64,000 bases of DNA from CANLBN01 sp034111645 (GCA_034111645.1 JAWUWW010000003.1:32788-96787); one strand, 5' to 3'; numbered from the stretch's first letter, positions 6,994 to 16,410 are shown. Program-made: numbers and translations. Notes: generated by a model not told the origin, from the letters alone.

Positions 6994-9831
6994 TTAACTG
7001 TTAATTTTTAATGCTTTATCAATAAATTTATGTTGCTGCTCAAGATGCAATGACATGTATCCACAGGCAGGGGCAGCTGAAGAAGCTCTTCCTACATAGC
7101 TTATGTTAATTTTTGGATATGTTTCTGCCAATGCAGCTTCTAGGCGATGCCTAATCTGAAACCAAGCACCCTGGTTTCTGGGCTCTTCTTGGCACCAAAC
7201 TACTTCTTTTACTTTCTTAAATGGTCCTAAAGCTTCTAACAATTCTTCTTTAGGAAACGGATATAGCTGTTCAAGTCTAATCAACGCTACATCATCTTGC
7301 CCAGACTCCATTCTTGCCTCTAGCAAATGATAGTAGACCTTGCCACTGCAGATAACGACTTTTTTAGCTTTAGCAGGTTTGATTTCATTGTCGCCGATTA
7401 CATTATGAAATTTACCCTCGGCTAATTCTTCTATAGATGAGGTTGCAAGCTTATGTCGTAAGATCCATTTCGGACTCATTATAATTAACGGACGCCGCAT
7501 CGGACGAATGACTTGTCGCCGCAAAATGTGAAAAATTTGAGCCGGTGTTGTAGGGATACAAATCTGTACATTATGTTCTGCACACATTTGCATAAAACGT
7601 TCGAGTCGAGCGGATGAATGCTCTGGCCCCTGGCCTTCGTAACCATGAGGTAACAGCATCGTTAAACCACAAAGTCGTCCCCATTTGTGCTCGCCACTGG
7701 TAATAAACTGGTCAATAACAACTTGTGCACCATTGGCAAAATCACCAAATTGGGCTTCCCAAATAACAAGCGTATCTGGCTTAGTCGAGGCATATCCATA
7801 TTCAAAAGCTAAAACTGCTTCTTCAGACAACAATGAATCATACAAATGAAAGTTTCGCTGCCCTTCGAACAACTTAGCCAAAGGCATATAGCTGCTGCCG
7901 TCTTTTTGGTTATGGATGACAGCGTGACGGTGCGAAAATGTCCCGCGTCCTACGTCTTGACCTGTAAGACGAATGCCTGCACCTTGATCTATCAAGGAAG
8001 CATAGGCTAAGGTCTCGGCCATACCCCAGTTAATGGGTAGCGAACCACTAGCCATTTTTACTCTATCTTCGTATATCTTTTGAACTTGACGCTGCACTTG
8101 AATACCATCAGGCACTTCACAGCATTTATGGCCAAGCTCCTGAAGTCTCTGGAGGTCAAAACTAGTGTCAGCGGCAACGGTCCAATCATGATTAAGATAA
8201 GGCATCCAATCGACAAATAATGTTTTATCGGGCTCACTGACTAAGCCATCGGCAACATTATCACCGCGATCGAGCGCGGCACGATAATCCTGAATTAGTG
8301 CTGCGTCGTCCTCTGCACTTATAACACCTTCACTAATTAATTTTTGAGAATAAAGTGTTCGTGTCGTTTTCTGTTTTTTGATCGCTTGATACATCACTGG
8401 CTGAGTCGACGATGGCTCGTCAGTCTCATTGTGTCCGCGACGCCTATAACAGACTAAATCAATAACAACGTCTTTTTTGAACTCATGACGATAATCCATT
8501 GCCAATTGCGTAACAAACAACACCGCCTCTGGGTCATCACCGTTAACATGAAAAACAGGGGCGCCAACAAATTTAGCCACGTCTGTACAATAAGGTGTGG
8601 AGCGAGCATCTTCTGGATGACTCGTGGTAAAACCAACTTGGTTATTGATAACAATATGAATAGAGCCGCCAGTTTTATAAGCGCGAGTCTGAGACATCTG
8701 AAGAAGCTCAAATACAACCCCTTGACCAGAAAATGCAGCATCACCATGAATGTTGATAGGGACAACGAGGTTACCTGTTTTATCATGGCGACGATCCTGA
8801 CGCGCACGCACAGATCCCACCACAACAGGTGCAGCTATTTCTAGGTGAGAAGGATTAAAAGCCATCGCAATATGAACTTCACCACCTGGGGTCATCACAT
8901 TTGATGAAAAACCTTGGTGGTATTTAACATCTCCCGAGGTGTCGATAACTTTCTTGCCTTCGAATTCGGCAAATAAGTCAGATGGTTTTTTACCAAATAT
9001 ATTAATCAAGGTGTTTAAGCGGCCACGGTGAGCCATACCTAGAACAATTTCTTTAGCACCATAACTACCCGCTCGCTTGATAAGACCGTCTAGAAGAGGA
9101 ATCAAGCTCTCTGCGCCCTCCAGCCCAAAACGCTTAGTACCTGGATATTTACTATCTAAATGCTTTTCTAAACCTTCAGCAGCGCTTAAACGCTGATGGA
9201 TACGTAATTTGTCTTCTTTTGAAAAATTTGGCTTCGAGCGTGCACTCTCAAGACGTTGTTGAAGCCATTTAAATTCCTCGGCATCGCTAATGTGCAATAA
9301 CTCTGCACCGATGTTACCGCAATAAGTCGCTTCTAAATCAGCAATAATATCTTTAAGTGGTGCTTGATCGTAACCAAAATATAAATTGCTTGTATTAAAA
9401 GTCAAATCAAGTTCAGCTGGCGTAAGACCATGGTAGTAAAGCTTTAAATAATCGCCAGAATTTCGCTTAAACAAACCCAGCGGATTGAGCGTCGCCTTTG
9501 TATGCCCGCGTGATCGATAAGCTTGGATTAGCTGTGCAACGTTGATTTGTTTTTGATCGTGATCGGCCGCTAAAGCGTGAGCAGGAATATTAGATGCGCC
9601 ATTAGCTGGACGATATTTGGCTAACAATCTAAATTGTTCTTGAACCGCCGAGTGAGGCGTGTCTTGAGCGCTTGAACCATTTATGCGTGGTAGTTGGTCG
9701 AAATATTCTCGCCACTCGTGCGGAATAACACTTGGGTCATGTAGGTAATTATCGTAAAGTTCTTCTACATACACTGCGTTACCGCCTGATATGTGCGCGG
9801 TACTCCACAGATGTTCCATACTATCTGGCAT
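6994..9831 (-). CDS. sucA: 2-Oxoglutarate dehydrogenase E1 component
   Basis: Thiamine-diphosphate enzyme that decarboxylates 2-oxoglutarate and succinylates the lipoyl group of SucB. At 945 residues it has the usual length for the homodimeric E1o. Visible are the N-terminal WREYFDQLP segment, the AHRGRLNTLINIFGK motif, the ThDP motif starting HGDAAFSGQGVVFE, and the transketolase-like C-terminal half with LLPHGYEGQGPEHSSAR. Weak purine-rich AGAGAG lies upstream of the ATG. It is separated from sdhB by about 350 bases, unusually far for one operon, so a second promoter there is possible. Confidence 0.97.
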   Translation of the reverse strand: MPDSMEHLWSTAHISGGNAVYVEELYDNYLHDPSVIPHEWREYFDQLPRINGSSAQDTPHSAVQEQFRLLAKYRPANGASNIPAHALAADHDQKQINVAQLIQAYRSRGHTKATLNPLGLFKRNSGDYLKLYYHGLTPAELDLTFNTSNLYFGYDQAPLKDIIADLEATYCGNIGAELLHISDAEEFKWLQQRLESARSKPNFSKEDKLRIHQRLSAAEGLEKHLDSKYPGTKRFGLEGAESLIPLLDGLIKRAGSYGAKEIVLGMAHRGRLNTLINIFGKKPSDLFAEFEGKKVIDTSGDVKYHQGFSSNVMTPGGEVHIAMAFNPSHLEIAAPVVVGSVRARQDRRHDKTGNLVVPINIHGDAAFSGQGVVFELLQMSQTRAYKTGGSIHIVINNQVGFTTSHPEDARSTPYCTDVAKFVGAPVFHVNGDDPEAVLFVTQLAMDYRHEFKKDVVIDLVCYRRRGHNETDEPSSTQPVMYQAIKKQKTTRTLYSQKLISEGVISAEDDAALIQDYRAALDRGDNVADGLVSEPDKTLFVDWMPYLNHDWTVAADTSFDLQRLQELGHKCCEVPDGIQVQRQVQKIYEDRVKMASGSLPINWGMAETLAYASLIDQGAGIRLTGQDVGRGTFSHRHAVIHNQKDGSSYMPLAKLFEGQRNFHLYDSLLSEEAVLAFEYGYASTKPDTLVIWEAQFGDFANGAQVVIDQFITSGEHKWGRLCGLTMLLPHGYEGQGPEHSSARLERFMQMCAEHNVQICIPTTPAQIFHILRRQVIRPMRRPLIIMSPKWILRHKLATSSIEELAEGKFHNVIGDNEIKPAKAKKVVICSGKVYYHLLEARMESGQDDVALIRLEQLYPFPKEELLEALGPFKKVKEVVWCQEEPRNQGAWFQIRHRLEAALAETYPKINISYVGRASSAAPACGYMSLHLEQQHKFIDKALKINS

Positions 9832-10177
9832 GGACTATTCTCTCTGTTGTTAAGTGATAAATATAACCTAGTGTTTTTTTAGAATCTTAAATTGTGGTTA
9901 AACAATCTTTGTAAGAGCCCACAAAAAATCTAAAGTTGTCTTTGTGAACTAATAGAATAGACCAAAAAACACATAAGCGCCTTTTTACACAGCCATTTTA
10001 AAAGGGACGCCGCCTAAAAACAACAGCAAGAATAATTAGGCTTAATATTACTCTTTATTTTAAAATATATGATCAAAGCAGCAACTCTAATCTAAACACT
10101 TAACACCTATCCCCCAAGTTTATTTTTGGTGTTTCATGCAACAAAAAATAAGCGAGAGGGATAGAAATAAACCCCTA
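9832..10177 (-). other. 346-bp spacer between sdhB and sucA, no gene seen
   Basis: No coding frame worth calling on either strand. It is long for an operon-internal gap and AT-rich. Near 10110-10133 a short inverted repeat (AACACC / GGTGTT) follows sdhB on the minus strand but lacks a clear T run. The stretch may hold a sucA promoter or an mRNA-processing site; nothing sharper can be read by eye. Confidence 0.4.
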
Positions 10178-10876
10178 CTATTGTGATAGCAGCATTGTGC
10201 GAATGTGTCCAATCGCCTTAGTAGGATTCAAGCCTTTTGGGCATACCGACACACAATTCATAATACCTTGACAACGAAACACACTGAATGGGTCACTCAG
10301 GTTTTCAAGTCGCTTTGCGTTTGCTGTATCGCGGCTATCGGCTAAAAAACGATAAGATTGAAGCAGCCCTGCAGGCCCAATAAATTTTTCTGGATTCCAC
10401 CAGAAAGAAGGGCAGCTAGTTGAGCAACAAGCACATAAAATGCACTCATATAGACCATCAAGCTTTTCACGCTCTGCTGGTGATTGTAGGCGCTCTCTGC
10501 CCGGTGCAGGTAAATCAGTTTGCAAATAGGGCTCAATTTTACGATATTGATCATAGAATTGTGCCATATCGATAACAAGATCTCTGATCACTGGCAAACC
10601 CGGCAATGGCCTTAATACTAGCTTATTATTTTTAACCGTTTCCGATAATTGGGTAATGCACGCAAGGCCATTTTTACCATTAATATTCATGCCATCAGAG
10701 CCGCACACGCCTTCTCGGCATGAGCGACGATAGGACAAACTATTATCTTCGACTTTGAGCATCTCTAATACATCAAGAACCATAATATCGCGCCCTTTTG
10801 TATCCACTTTATAGGATTGCATGTAAGGCTCTTTATCGGTTTCAGGATTATAACGATAGACTTCTACATTTAACAT
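10178..10876 (-). CDS. sdhB: Succinate dehydrogenase iron-sulfur subunit
   Basis: Carries electrons from the flavin in SdhA through [2Fe-2S], [4Fe-4S] and [3Fe-4S] clusters to ubiquinone. The 232 residues match the family. The plant-ferredoxin motif SCREGVCGSDGMNINGKNGL, the CILCACCSTSCPSFWW motif and the CQGIMNCVSVCPKGLNP motif supply all cluster cysteines. The Trp of PSFWW and the His of KAIGHIRTML match the E. coli quinone-site Trp164 and His207, so the quinone pocket looks functional even though the SdhC/SdhD heme ligands are gone. It follows sdhA after 15 bases. Confidence 0.97.
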   Translation of the reverse strand: MLNVEVYRYNPETDKEPYMQSYKVDTKGRDIMVLDVLEMLKVEDNSLSYRRSCREGVCGSDGMNINGKNGLACITQLSETVKNNKLVLRPLPGLPVIRDLVIDMAQFYDQYRKIEPYLQTDLPAPGRERLQSPAEREKLDGLYECILCACCSTSCPSFWWNPEKFIGPAGLLQSYRFLADSRDTANAKRLENLSDPFSVFRCQGIMNCVSVCPKGLNPTKAIGHIRTMLLSQ

Positions 10877-10891
10877 TTGTAATCTCTCCGA

Positions 10892-12661
10892 TTAATAAGT
10901 ACGAGTCATGGGTTCAAAAGTGTCGACCGTTACCGGCTTAAAGTTTACAACGCGCTTAGTGACACTCTGATCTTCTGGAAAATATAAAGAATGGCATAAC
11001 CAGTTTTTATCATCACGCTCTTGGAAATCATCGCGCGCATGTGCACCGCGAGTTTCTTTACGAACTTCTGCCGGAATAGCAGTTGCTTCAGCAACCTCAA
11101 GCAAGTTTTGCAGCTCAAGCGCCTCTATACGGGCCGTGTTGAAGGCATTACTTTTGTCTTCAAAGGTAACATTCTTAATACGCTCGCGCAGGTCTTTTAA
11201 CTTTACAATGCCTTCTTGCATAAAATCACCGCGACGGAATACGCCAAAATGATTTTGCATAACCTGCTGTAACTCTTTTCGTAGAGCAGTAGCAGATTCA
11301 CCACCGGTATTAGCATTTAATCCATTGAGGCGAGACATAGCTTTCTCGATATCGCTCTCAGATGCATCGCGGTGCTCGATACCCTGCTTTAAAGCTTTCT
11401 CGATAAATAGACCAGAAGCTCGTCCAAATACCACTAAATCAAGCAAGGAGTTACCACCTAAACGGTTAGCACCGTGCACCGATACACAAGCTGCTTCACC
11501 ACAGGCATAAAAACCTTCGATTACTTTGTCTTTACCATTGACCTGAGTGAGCGCTTGACCATCAACATTTGTTGGTATACCTCCCATCATATAGTGACAA
11601 GTAGGCACTACTGGGATGGGCTCCTTAACAGGATCAACACCCGCAAACGTACGCGACAACTCCAAAATACCGGGTAGACGTGCGTTGAGTGTTGCCTCAC
11701 CAAGGTGATCCAACTTCAGCATCACATGGTCGCCATTTTCGCCACAACCACGACCCTCTAGCATTTCCAAAACCATTGATCTCGCTACCACATCTCGACC
11801 AGCGAGATCTTTTGCGTTGGGCGCATATCGCTCCATAAAACGCTCGCCATCTTTATTAATAAGATAGCCACCTTCGCCACGACAACCTTCAGTAACAAGG
11901 GTTCCTGCGCCGGGAATACCGGTTGGGTGAAACTGCCACATTTCCATGTCCTGCAATGGAAATCCAGCCCGTGACGCCATACCAATACCATCACCGGTAT
12001 TAATGTGTGCATTAGTGGTTGAAGCATAAATACGGCCTGCTCCACCGGTAGCAAAAACAGTAGCTTTTGATTTGATATGAACAACTTCGCCATCTTCAAT
12101 ATTAATCGCAATAACGCCCGTTACAACGCCATCTTGGTTTCTCACTAAATCTACCGCAAACCACTCGTTAAAGAAAACTGTGTTGCTTTTAACATTGCTT
12201 TGGTAAAGGGTATGCAGTAAAGCATGTCCGGTGCGGTCAGCAGCAGCACATGTGCGAGCAGCTTGGCCTCCCTTACCGAAATCTTTAGACTGACCACCAA
12301 AAGGACGCTGATATATACGGCCTTCTTCTGTACGTGAAAAAGGTAAGCCCATATGCTCAAGCTCAAAAATAGCCTCTGGTCCTACTGAACACATATATTC
12401 TATTGCATCCTGATCACCGATATAATCAGAGCCTTTAACCGTATCGTACATATGCCAGCGCCAATCGTCGTTTTGATCAGAGCTTGCAATAGAACAGGTG
12501 ATGCCACCTTGAGCAGATACTGTGTGAGAACGTGTTGGAAATACTTTTGTAATCACCGCGGTTTTGAATCCGGATTGTGCCATCTGCAATGCAGCCCGCA
12601 TACCCGCGCCTCCACCACCAATGACAATGCCATCAAAAGAAATGGTTCTTATAGATGTCAT
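10892..12661 (-). CDS. sdhA: Succinate dehydrogenase flavoprotein subunit
   Basis: Oxidises succinate to fumarate on covalently bound FAD at the cytosolic face of the inner membrane. It has 589 residues, a normal length. The dinucleotide-binding GGGGAGM lies at 15-21 and His46 in RSHTVSAQGG is the expected FAD-attachment residue; substrate-site motifs QFHPTGIPGAG and HGANRLGGNSLLDLVVFGR follow. It is the first gene of the minus-strand operon here, with about 800 bases of non-coding DNA upstream where sdhC and sdhD would normally stand. That arrangement, not the protein, is odd. Confidence 0.98.
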   Translation of the reverse strand: MTSIRTISFDGIVIGGGGAGMRAALQMAQSGFKTAVITKVFPTRSHTVSAQGGITCSIASSDQNDDWRWHMYDTVKGSDYIGDQDAIEYMCSVGPEAIFELEHMGLPFSRTEEGRIYQRPFGGQSKDFGKGGQAARTCAAADRTGHALLHTLYQSNVKSNTVFFNEWFAVDLVRNQDGVVTGVIAINIEDGEVVHIKSKATVFATGGAGRIYASTTNAHINTGDGIGMASRAGFPLQDMEMWQFHPTGIPGAGTLVTEGCRGEGGYLINKDGERFMERYAPNAKDLAGRDVVARSMVLEMLEGRGCGENGDHVMLKLDHLGEATLNARLPGILELSRTFAGVDPVKEPIPVVPTCHYMMGGIPTNVDGQALTQVNGKDKVIEGFYACGEAACVSVHGANRLGGNSLLDLVVFGRASGLFIEKALKQGIEHRDASESDIEKAMSRLNGLNANTGGESATALRKELQQVMQNHFGVFRRGDFMQEGIVKLKDLRERIKNVTFEDKSNAFNTARIEALELQNLLEVAEATAIPAEVRKETRGAHARDDFQERDDKNWLCHSLYFPEDQSVTKRVVNFKPVTVDTFEPMTRTY

Positions 12662-12843
12662 GGTTTTACTCCACCTGTTAGCTTATAAATGATTGAATCT
12701 AATGAATATCATAGAGGGCTCTAGCACTCTACATCATCGAGAGTTTACTTTTAACGCAGAATATTGATCAAAGAAAACATGAAATATTGCACTATATATC
12801 TATATTAGCTCTAAGATTTGTCGATTTAAATATCTGCAAACTT

Positions 12844-12880
12844 GCAATATTTATAAACATTTGATGTTTATAAATATTGC
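12844..12880. repeat. Perfect 17-bp inverted repeat upstream of sdhA
   Basis: Arms 12844-12860 and 12864-12880 are exact reverse complements (starting GCAATATTTATAAACAT) around a three-base TTG centre. There is no T run, so it is not a normal terminator. It lies about 180 bases before the sdhA start, so it could be an operator palindrome or a hairpin in the sdhA leader RNA. Confidence 0.85.
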
Positions 12881-13255
12881 TTATGTGAATATACGTGCCT
12901 GCATCTAAAATCTATTTATTAATACCTACTATGTATTTAATCACTGTTATCTATAGAAGTTAACCAAAATATCAATTCTAGCAGTAATAATCTTTCTATA
13001 ATCTGCGAAAATTATAGTGATACCTACGTAAAAACACAAACCAAAGTGCATATTTAATAAAATCATATTCATATTTTTGAGCAATAGGAACAACCAATAA
13101 TGTTTCAATTCAAATATGAGCAATCTTATTCAAAAGATAATCACTAAACTTTATGTCAAAAACAAAATATTTGTTTAAATTTAATCAAAATGCACCATTT
13201 TTAAGCTGAAGCTCACCCCACTATTCAAAAGTGACTAACCATTCACAGGAACCAT

Positions 13256-13264
13256 TGCTATAAT
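13256..13264 (+). promoter_or_regulatory. Candidate extended -10 promoter of gltA
   Basis: TG-C-TATAAT is an exact extended -10 element on the gltA strand. No convincing -35 hexamer sits at the right distance, which extended -10 promoters tolerate. It would give a leader of about 200 bases before the gltA ATG. Confidence 0.4.
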
Positions 13265-13470
13265 GTATCCGTAAAACAATAATTATTAGTAAATGTGTCA
13301 TATTAAAAGTCACAACTTTATTCTCGAAATTCATATTTGTTGGGGTTTCCCAATAAATCTATTGTACAAATTAATGCAGCAATCTGACTCAGGGTTATGC
13401 TGAGATTGATTAAACGTTAATTTGACTCGTGTAAGAATTTCTAAATATCTTTAAATCACTAGGAGTACTC

Positions 13471-14757
13471 ATGACAGATAAATTTGCCCACCTTAAAATA
13501 GATGGTTCAGATGACACTATCAAATTACCCATTCTATCCGGTAGTTTAGGGCCAGACGTTATCGACGTACGCAACTTAGGTGACAGCGGTTGCTTCACTT
13601 ATGATCCAGGTTTTATGTCAACAGCTTCGTGCGAATCTAAAATTACTTTTATTGATGGCGACAAAGGCATTCTGCTGCATCGTGGCTATCCCATCGAACA
13701 GCTTGCTGAGCAATCAGATTATTTAGAAACCTGCTATTTGTTATTAAATGGCGAGCTTCCTAACGAAAAAGAAAAAGCAGAATTCGAATACACTATTACT
13801 CAACACACCATGGTAAACGAAGCAATGGCCCGCCTATTCCGGGGCTTTCACCACGACGCTCATCCGATGTCTATGATGTGTGGAGCCGTTGGGGCTTTGT
13901 CAGCTTTTTACCATGACTCTCTAGACATCTCTAATGCTGAACATCGCAAAATATCTGCGCATCGATTAATTGCTAAAATTCCAACTCTTGCTGCTATGTG
14001 TCACAAGCATCATATCGGCCAGCCGTTCATGTATCCTCGAAATGAACTCAGCTATTCAGAAAACTTTTTGCACATGATGTTTGGCACTCCTTGCGATGAA
14101 CCCAATGTAAACCCTGTAGTTGCAAAAGCAATGGACAAGATCTTTTTATTACATGCCGATCACGAACAAAATGCTTCAACATCTACCGTTCGTCTTGCGG
14201 GCTCTTCTGGAGCAAATCCATTTGCGTGTATTGCATCAGGTATAACGGCACTTTGGGGTCCTGCGCATGGCGGTGCTAACGAGGCCGTACTTAAAATGCT
14301 CGATCAAATCGGTAGTGTCGATAATATTGATAAATTTGTATTAAAAGCCAAAGATAAAAATGATCCCTTTCGCTTGATGGGTTTTGGACACCGTGTTTAT
14401 AAAAACTTTGACCCACGTGCAAACGTAATGAAAGAAACATGCGCTGAAGTTTTAAATGAGTTAGGTATCAATGATCCACAACTTGCTATTGCCCAACGGC
14501 TTGAACAAATTGCGTTAGAGGACGATTATTTTATCGAGCGTAAACTTTATCCAAATGTTGATTTCTACTCAGGCATCATTATGAAAGCTATTGGTATTCC
14601 TACCGATATGTTTACCGTTATATTTGCCACAGGCCGCACCGTTGGTTGGATTGCTCACTGGAGTGAAATGGTTAGTGAGAGCTACAAGATTGGTCGTCCA
14701 CGCCAGCTCTACACTGGCTATGATTCTCGAGACTATAAAACGATGGATAATCGCTAA
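13471..14757 (+). CDS. gltA: Citrate synthase (type II)
   Basis: Condenses oxaloacetate and acetyl-CoA, the entry step of the TCA cycle. The 428-residue length and N-terminal domain (KLPILSGSLGPDVIDVRNL) fit the large, hexameric, NADH-inhibited type of Gram-negative bacteria. Active-site motifs are WGPAHGGANEAVLKM and MGFGHRVYKNFDPRANVMK, with the catalytic Asp in NVDFYSGI. An AGGAGTA ribosome site lies eight bases before the ATG. It is transcribed away from the sdh-suc operon and ends in its own terminator, so it is monocistronic. Nothing unusual in the protein. Confidence 0.98.
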   Translation: MTDKFAHLKIDGSDDTIKLPILSGSLGPDVIDVRNLGDSGCFTYDPGFMSTASCESKITFIDGDKGILLHRGYPIEQLAEQSDYLETCYLLLNGELPNEKEKAEFEYTITQHTMVNEAMARLFRGFHHDAHPMSMMCGAVGALSAFYHDSLDISNAEHRKISAHRLIAKIPTLAAMCHKHHIGQPFMYPRNELSYSENFLHMMFGTPCDEPNVNPVVAKAMDKIFLLHADHEQNASTSTVRLAGSSGANPFACIASGITALWGPAHGGANEAVLKMLDQIGSVDNIDKFVLKAKDKNDPFRLMGFGHRVYKNFDPRANVMKETCAEVLNELGINDPQLAIAQRLEQIALEDDYFIERKLYPNVDFYSGIIMKAIGIPTDMFTVIFATGRTVGWIAHWSEMVSESYKIGRPRQLYTGYDSRDYKTMDNR

Positions 14758-14781
14758 TAGATATTCATTATTTTTAAACAC

Positions 14782-14811
14782 AAAAAAGGCCGCATCATAG
14801 CGGCTTTTTTT
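14782..14811 (+). terminator. Intrinsic terminator of gltA
   Basis: GCCGC/GCGGC stem with an A-rich left flank and a seven-base T run, 25 bases after the gltA stop. Confidence 0.85.
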
Positions 14812-14926
14812 ATTCCCTCTAATTTTTAGTTATTGTTTGTTCTAAGATATTCATTGATTTAAAGATATTTTAAATTTTATAGATATCCCATAACACTCAA
14901 ACTATTCACTTATCGCGTCGATTATT

Positions 14927-15085
14927 TTATTTACCGCAGCATTTTTTATATTTCTTTTGACTACCACAAGCACATGGGTCATTTCTCCCGACCTTAACCC
15001 CTTCACGCACAACCGGTGCTTGCGGTTCATGGTGGTGATTACAGTCTGGGCCATGCACATGCGGCTTATGTTCTTCAGTATTCAT
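14927..15085 (-). CDS. SEC-C motif mini-protein (52 aa)
   Basis: A small metal-binding protein. The last 20 residues are a textbook SEC-C zinc motif (GRNDPCACGSQKKYKKCCGK, as at the C-terminus of SecA), preceded by a His/Cys-rich HVHGPDCNHHH segment that could bind another metal. The start at 15085 is chosen because AGGAA lies seven bases upstream; a further in-frame start at 15115 has no such site. Free SEC-C mini-proteins of this kind occur in many gammaproteobacteria and their role is not settled. No operon partner. Confidence 0.85.
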   Translation of the reverse strand: MNTEEHKPHVHGPDCNHHHEPQAPVVREGVKVGRNDPCACGSQKKYKKCCGK

Positions 15086-15529
15086 TGAATTTCCTAACTT
15101 TATATAATGGTGCAATATGATATATCAAACTCAGTACTAAATAATATTATTTAATCAACAATATCAGCGACAATCAATCGTGATCAAAGCTATTAAATTT
15201 TTAAAGCGGTTTGAAAATAGAGAGCTTTTTAACAGTTTTAACTAATAAGCTTGGTCATTTTGTCGATAATTAACGTAAATTGTTCTATATTTAATGTAAA
15301 GTAATGAGTTTTAAAAACATTTGATGCTAAAAAAACAAACAGAATATGTTGATAAGTATATTTAATATTTAATTTGTGGATAAAGGACAAGTCGGTTTTT
15401 AGTAATGATGGGTTTTACGTAAACTTAAGTTGCTGCAATTAAAGCATTGTTTTTAATTTATTTTGAGGAAAAGTTAATATAAACATCTATTTTAACCATC
15501 TATTTTAAATACAGAGCAAAGTGATTAAT
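15086..15529. other. AT-rich spacer, no gene seen
   Basis: Very AT-rich sequence without a credible coding frame, tRNA or terminator. Near 15482-15510 a short direct repeat (CATCTATTTTAA) occurs twice. It presumably includes the promoters of the two flanking small genes, but no clear promoter pair could be read. Confidence 0.4.
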
Positions 15530-15703
15530 ATGATTGAGTGCTCAGCGCCACAAGACTTTTTATCCTTTATAAATCTTCTAGGTGACATCGTAGAAATGGT
15601 CAGCGAAAAGCTATATATTATTCACTCCGAAACTAAGGATATTGTGTGGCTTTACGATGAACAAAAAGAGGCTTATTGTCGAATTGACTCAATTGTTAAA
15701 TAA
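15530..15703 (+). CDS. Hypothetical small protein (57 aa)
   Basis: A 57-residue frame beginning at ATG 15530 (a GTG at 15521 is also possible). It has a hydrophobic stretch FLSFINLLGDIVEMV followed by a polar end containing LYDEQKEAYCR. No family recognised and only a weak ribosome site. It may be a real small gene or chance; the codon composition is protein-like but short. Confidence 0.35.
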   Translation: MIECSAPQDFLSFINLLGDIVEMVSEKLYIIHSETKDIVWLYDEQKEAYCRIDSIVK

Positions 15704-15759
15704 TTATTTTTACAGGTAAATCTAGCTATACCTCGACCAATAAAATATTCAAACTAGTC

Positions 15760-16410
15760 TTACTGCAGTTCAGCGTCTATTTTATTATTTAGCCCACCCC
15801 AGCTAGGTAAACTTTTTGATACATCCCCTTTAATTGCGCGCGAGCGTGATTTTGTTAACCACAGGCCCTCACCGTTAAAACTATACACTGGTAACAAATC
15901 CATGCGCTTAGAAGCCGGTAAAATCGTTTTGTTAATATTGTCTAAAATCAAAGGTTCTGAAGAGGGTGTCTCGTAATAAGCCAAGACCATATGGGCTAGA
16001 TTATAATGAAGCGCTTTAACATAAGTAATGCGCAATTTAGAAGTATCCATACCTAAGCTTGTTAATGAAAAGTATTTACCGATAGAGAAATCTTCGCAAT
16101 CACCACCATTTGAGCCTAATGTTTCTATTGGCGTTGCCCAATAATCTTCTTGGCCCCAGTGATCGATATCCCAAACCCAATCAACTCGATTAAAATAATC
16201 ATTGGCTGAGAGGATATGGTTAGCATCATCTGGTGATATTTGGCTCGCCAATTCATTTAATAGGTCTTTCCAATCACTTACACGAATCTTACCTTCTGGG
16301 CCAAAGCGTGCTTCAACGCGAGTTAATGCCTGCTCCGATATATTTTTATAATCAGGGACCGCAATAGCGCAGAGCGAAAAAAAGGCTAGCAAAAGAGCCA
16401 AATACTGCAT
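15760..16410 (-). CDS. lapG: LapG-type periplasmic cysteine protease (BTLCP family)
   Basis: Bacterial transglutaminase-like cysteine protease. In Pseudomonas, LapG cleaves the giant adhesin LapA from the cell surface when the c-di-GMP receptor LapD lets it go, ending biofilm attachment. The start at 16410 gives 216 residues with a clear signal peptide (YLALLLAFFSLCAIA); an upstream TTG at 16452 has no ribosome site. The triad is visible: Cys105 in GGDCEDFSIGKYF, His140 in NLAHMVLAYY, Asp157 in LILDNIN, with spacing close to known LapG. No lapD-like GGDEF/EAL gene or RTX adhesin is next to it, so its partners must lie elsewhere. Confidence 0.85.
   Translation of the reverse strand: MQYLALLLAFFSLCAIAVPDYKNISEQALTRVEARFGPEGKIRVSDWKDLLNELASQISPDDANHILSANDYFNRVDWVWDIDHWGQEDYWATPIETLGSNGGDCEDFSIGKYFSLTSLGMDTSKLRITYVKALHYNLAHMVLAYYETPSSEPLILDNINKTILPASKRMDLLPVYSFNGEGLWLTKSRSRAIKGDVSKSLPSWGGLNNKIDAELQ

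Larger units (their letters stand above)
12662..13470. promoter_or_regulatory. Long divergent regulatory region between sdhA and gltA
   Basis: About 810 bases of very AT-rich DNA without a believable coding frame. It must hold the promoters for both the sdh-suc operon (minus) and gltA (plus). It contains a perfect 17-bp inverted repeat at 12844-12880 and an extended -10 element at 13256-13264. Its length is close to that of a sdhC-sdhD pair, the genes normally found here, but I could not read any remnant of them in it. Confidence 0.6.

Noticed and set aside
12662..13470. A decayed sdhC-sdhD pair upstream of sdhA
   Set aside because: The gap has a suitable length, but I could read no fragment of SdhC or SdhD in any frame, so it is described only as a regulatory region.
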